NCBI GenBank assembly: GCA_024734555.1
Contig: JANPWX010000009.1
Span: 3,824,341 to 3,888,340, forward strand
DNA: 64,000 nt
Origin: Trochalopteron elliotii
Lineage: Eukaryota; Chordata; Aves; Passeriformes; Leiothrichidae
Reading direction: 5' to 3'
The notes beneath the pieces were generated by a model that worked only from the letters and a program-made list of their open reading frames with translations, was not told the origin of the DNA and did not search any database. Position 1 is the first letter of the stretch; each line of letters opens with the position of its first letter. Below, piece after piece: positions 61,091-64,000 of this stretch. Both the position numbers and the translations under genes were made by a program.

Positions 61091-61789
61091 TGGTTATCCC
61101 ATCAGCCAGATGATGACCTTTCTGGAGAACACTCCTGCTCTTTCACTGTCGGCATGCCCAGTTTTCTTTCGTTCCAGCAATAGGAGAAGTGAGGGCCTGA
61201 GGATGAGGATTCCCTGTCTCTTGTGGGCTTGTGATTTAGCCACACATGTTCCAAGGCCTGGAACCTTAGAAATATGCCCAAGTCCTGCAAATCAGCTGTA
61301 GTCTTAAATGGCTGAGTAGGAGACCCATTTGTTGGTTTGCACAAGAAAAAATAATTCATTCCAGTGGGCTGTAAACACATGCTGAAAACCCTGTATATTT
61401 GAAGTTTTTCTATTACTTTGTAAAACAAACAAAAAAAGGTCATATGCTATTTATAACTGAGTATTCATCTTTGTAGTTCAGAGCAGAAATGATTGGCTGG
61501 AGAAAGGAGACTCCCAAGCACAGAATGAGGCCCTCCCCTGGTGATGCAGCATGTTTCTGGTTACATCTAGCAGTACCTAGAGGGTCTCACCATTCACTAA
61601 TGTGTGACTGCATATGTGGACAATAATCACCTTCTAAAAGGAGAGAGGTTTTCCAAAATATCTGTCATTTTTCGCTATTTCCACGTTAGTTTTTTTTTTG
61701 CTTCCCTTGAGATGTACAGACAACGGTTCAGAAACAAGAATGATAAACAATGGAAAAGTATCACGCAGCCTCCTGTGTGAATAATGACT
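61091..61789. other. Intergenic, nothing recognised
   Basis: No supported feature between the CR1 remnant and the LTR. Confidence 0.6.
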
Positions 61790-62339
61790 TGCTGTGCGTG
61801 GAGCAGGTTCCCGGGTGCTGGCAGGGGGAGCTGCAGGGCTGGGTTCTGTGGGAAGGGGCCAGCGCTGACCTGCAAGGTGGTTTCAGTCAGCTTCAAATTG
61901 GACCCAGCACAGGACACAGCTGAGCACAGCACGGGCACAGCTGGTGGCACCTCTGTGGAAATGTATTTAAAATAAGGTACAGGCAGGAGGAGTGGACAAA
62001 AAGAGTGAGAAGCCGCAGAGGATCGCCAAGGTTGGAGGAGGAGGAGGTGCTCCAATGTGGAGCAGCCCCCCCACCCCAAGTCTGTTTGTTGTTATCCAAA
62101 TAAGTGCCCAAACATTTATCTCAATCGACAATAAACTAAGTTAATTTCCCTGTGTAAAGTCTAGTTTTCTCCCACCAGTAATTGGGAATTGATCTTCCTG
62201 TCTTTATCTCTACTTGTGAGCTTGTTTAGTCTGGTCCTTTTTATTTTCTCCCCTATCCAGCTGGTCTCAGGGAAGGGAGTAGGAGTGAGCAAGAAATTGG
62301 GTGGGAGTTTTACTGGTCATCCAGGGTCAACCCACCACA
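61790..62339 (-). mobile_element. Solo LTR of an avian endogenous retrovirus, minus strand
   Basis: Read on the minus strand it starts TGTGGTGGGTTGACCCTGG (complement of the end at 62339) and passes the familiar 'caattactggtgggagaaaac' and 'aaattaacttagtttattg' blocks, then 'ctgctccacattggagcacc', ending near 61790 after a C-rich block. This is the order of a very common bird LTR family. At about 550 bases it is shorter than the copies I remember, implying internal deletions. No internal viral sequence is attached. The left edge is approximate. Confidence 0.85.
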
Positions 62340-64000
62340 CATTTTTAGTTTGAGATTATAAAATTGGCATGATTATTAGTCAATCCTAATTATCCTTGAG
62401 AGATAAGACTGTATCTCACAAGAGGCATGAATTTCAAAGAAAGAGTAATAGGCATTTCAAAAACAAAACAAAAGTGTTCTGCCTAAAATAGGCATAGTAA
62501 AATTACAGGATATGTCATTATGTGTATTTTCTCAAACACTATGAAACTTTTTAGAAAAATACATCTATGTAGTTTGAATATTGTGTTTAAATTTTTCTCT
62601 GAAATATGCCTGCAGAAATATGCTGTGTGAAAACTGGAAAGTAAACATGGTGATTATTTAATGGACTAAGGTAACTAAAATACAGGTTTGCTGCAGTTAA
62701 AAATATGCAGTTGGTCTAAAGTCTTCACTAGTTGTGATCTAGATATCACAAATTGTTATATTTTCATTTCCTTTAGTAGTATTCCTTTTAATACCAGTGG
62801 AATATTTAAGTTGATAAATGGCACTGGTAATTATTATTTCAAGTGTAGTTGACATTTTAAAGCCAATAATCACAGTGAAACACTGTATAAAATGTAAATT
62901 TATATATAGGACAGGCAATCTAGTTATGCTCCCATTTGAATCTTCCCATTGCTCTCAATGGGACAGTCGAGAGAAAAGCAACCCAGCCATACTAAGAGAG
63001 ACAGAGCATGAACAGGTGTGATCAACATTCCTTCTTTGTCTTCCTTGAAATCACCTCACAGGAGATTCTCCTTCAATTTTGATCAAAAGAGATTTTAAAT
63101 CTTATTTTATTTTCTTGTCCTCACATCTCTTCAAAGCAGGATAGACACAGGGAAGATTCATCTCCAAAGATGCAGGGAGAGAGCGATGAGACTCTTGCTG
63201 CTGCTGTGAGGGTCAGGATTGCCAGCTGCAGCCGACTGTGTGGAGCTTTATTCCTCCCAGCGATGACAAGAGCAGCTGTGGCTCCAAAGCCGCTGTCAGC
63301 TCAGAGAAGATTTGTTATGGGTGATCTGTCACGGGCTGTCCCAGCTGTGCTCCTGTGCCACCTCTTCAAATAAATGAGAAGTTTTGCATCGCAGTGAACA
63401 CCGCCCTCCTGCCGAGACACGTCCCCTTTCTGTCCCCAGCAGCTGCTGCCATCCTCTACGTGCACAGCGGGGGCTGCGTGACAACAGTTGAGTCACATCT
63501 TCGTCACATCGCTGGTTAGCTGTGACAGAGCAGTCTTCTGGCAGGAGAAGGCAGTCAAGCCATGATGGCCTGGGGCAAAGCAAGGGTTATTTTCTTCCAG
63601 CGTTAAGGCAGCAGTGACCAAAAGGTCACTGTTAAGGCAGCAGCAGGTGGACCAAACTCACAAGGCTTCTGTGAGGCTCAGCACGGTTTCTACTCTGCAC
63701 TTTGGGGATACTCAGTGACAACTCCTGTATGTGCTGAGACTCAGGAGCATAAATGAACCTCTGTAACAGCAGCACAGGTTCTCTTATCTTGGCAGTCAGT
63801 GCCGACCTGTGCTTCTTTGTGTGTCATCTGATGTACCCATCCTTAATTCCACTTGGAAGGAAAAATACAGTTGCTCCTTTCAGCCAGCAGCTGCCACTAC
63901 TGCCTTTCTCTGTCTCAAAACAGTTTTGAGAGAGAAAGTGTTCATTAAACAGGTGGGCTTCTGATTGTTTGAGGGGTTTGTTCCTTTACTGGAATAAAAA
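62340..64000. other. Intergenic to window end
   Basis: AT-rich until about 63100, then a more GC-rich part (63170-63560) without a recognisable gene. A hairpin flanked by direct repeats lies at 63602-63643. No exon of a neighbouring gene was recognised. Confidence 0.6.
63602..63643. repeat. Hairpin flanked by direct repeats
   Basis: GTTAAGGCAGCAG occurs at 63602-63614 and again at 63631-63643. Between and overlapping them is a perfect 8-bp stem, CAGTGACC / GGTCACTG, around AAAA (63612-63631). The TGACC-AAAA-GGTCA core is an everted pair of nuclear-receptor-like half sites. Confidence 0.8.

Noticed and set aside
51521..64000. Search for exons of TMEM181, the human neighbour downstream of TULP4
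   Set aside because: No membrane-protein exon or first-exon CpG island recognised; the neighbour, if syntenic, begins beyond the window.
1..64000. CRISPR arrays, tRNA, rRNA, prokaryotic operons, defence systems
   Set aside because: The window is vertebrate nuclear DNA with spliced exons and CR1/LTR repeats; no such elements seen.

Overview
The window reads as a bird nuclear genome. It is AT-rich, with long introns carrying CR1 LINE fragments (one fairly intact 3' end, three old decayed ones) and avian-type LTRs. The only gene I can assign is TULP4 (tubby-like protein 4, also called TUSP), on the + strand. All identifications come from reading the sequence and from remembered family sequences; no search was run.

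Layout. 1-12578 is upstream intron, holding an LTR, an RFX-type X-box, a cruciform and some unassigned protein-like segments. 12579-43704 holds eleven TULP4 coding exons with GT-AG borders and compatible phases, running from the later WD40 repeats through the SOCS box, the split tubby domain and the stop codon. The first exons (about 180 residues by comparison with remembered human TULP4) lie left of the window. The tenth exon is large and GC-rich and contains a 373-base assembly gap that breaks the reading frame as drawn. 43705 to about 51500 is probably a long 3' UTR, interrupted by an LTR insertion. 51500-64000 is intergenic, with two old CR1 remnants, a degenerate repeat pair, an unassigned stretch and a second clear LTR on the minus strand.

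The encoded protein is a predicted substrate-receptor subunit of a Cullin-RING E3 ligase: WD40 repeats, an Elongin-binding SOCS box, and a tubby domain whose two halves are separated by a long Pro/Ser/Lys-rich insert carrying three PPPY motifs. The most interesting new reading is a candidate alternative last exon (33527-33628). It is in phase with the upstream exon and would end the protein 33 residues later, removing most of the tubby domain. Other points worth checking are a candidate orphan exon at 47881-47999, minus-strand protein-like ORFs in introns, a bird-side Gly/Ser insert in the large exon, and the frame error in the gap.

I found no convincing undescribed multi-gene system, no CRISPR array, no tRNA or rRNA, and no second complete protein-coding gene.
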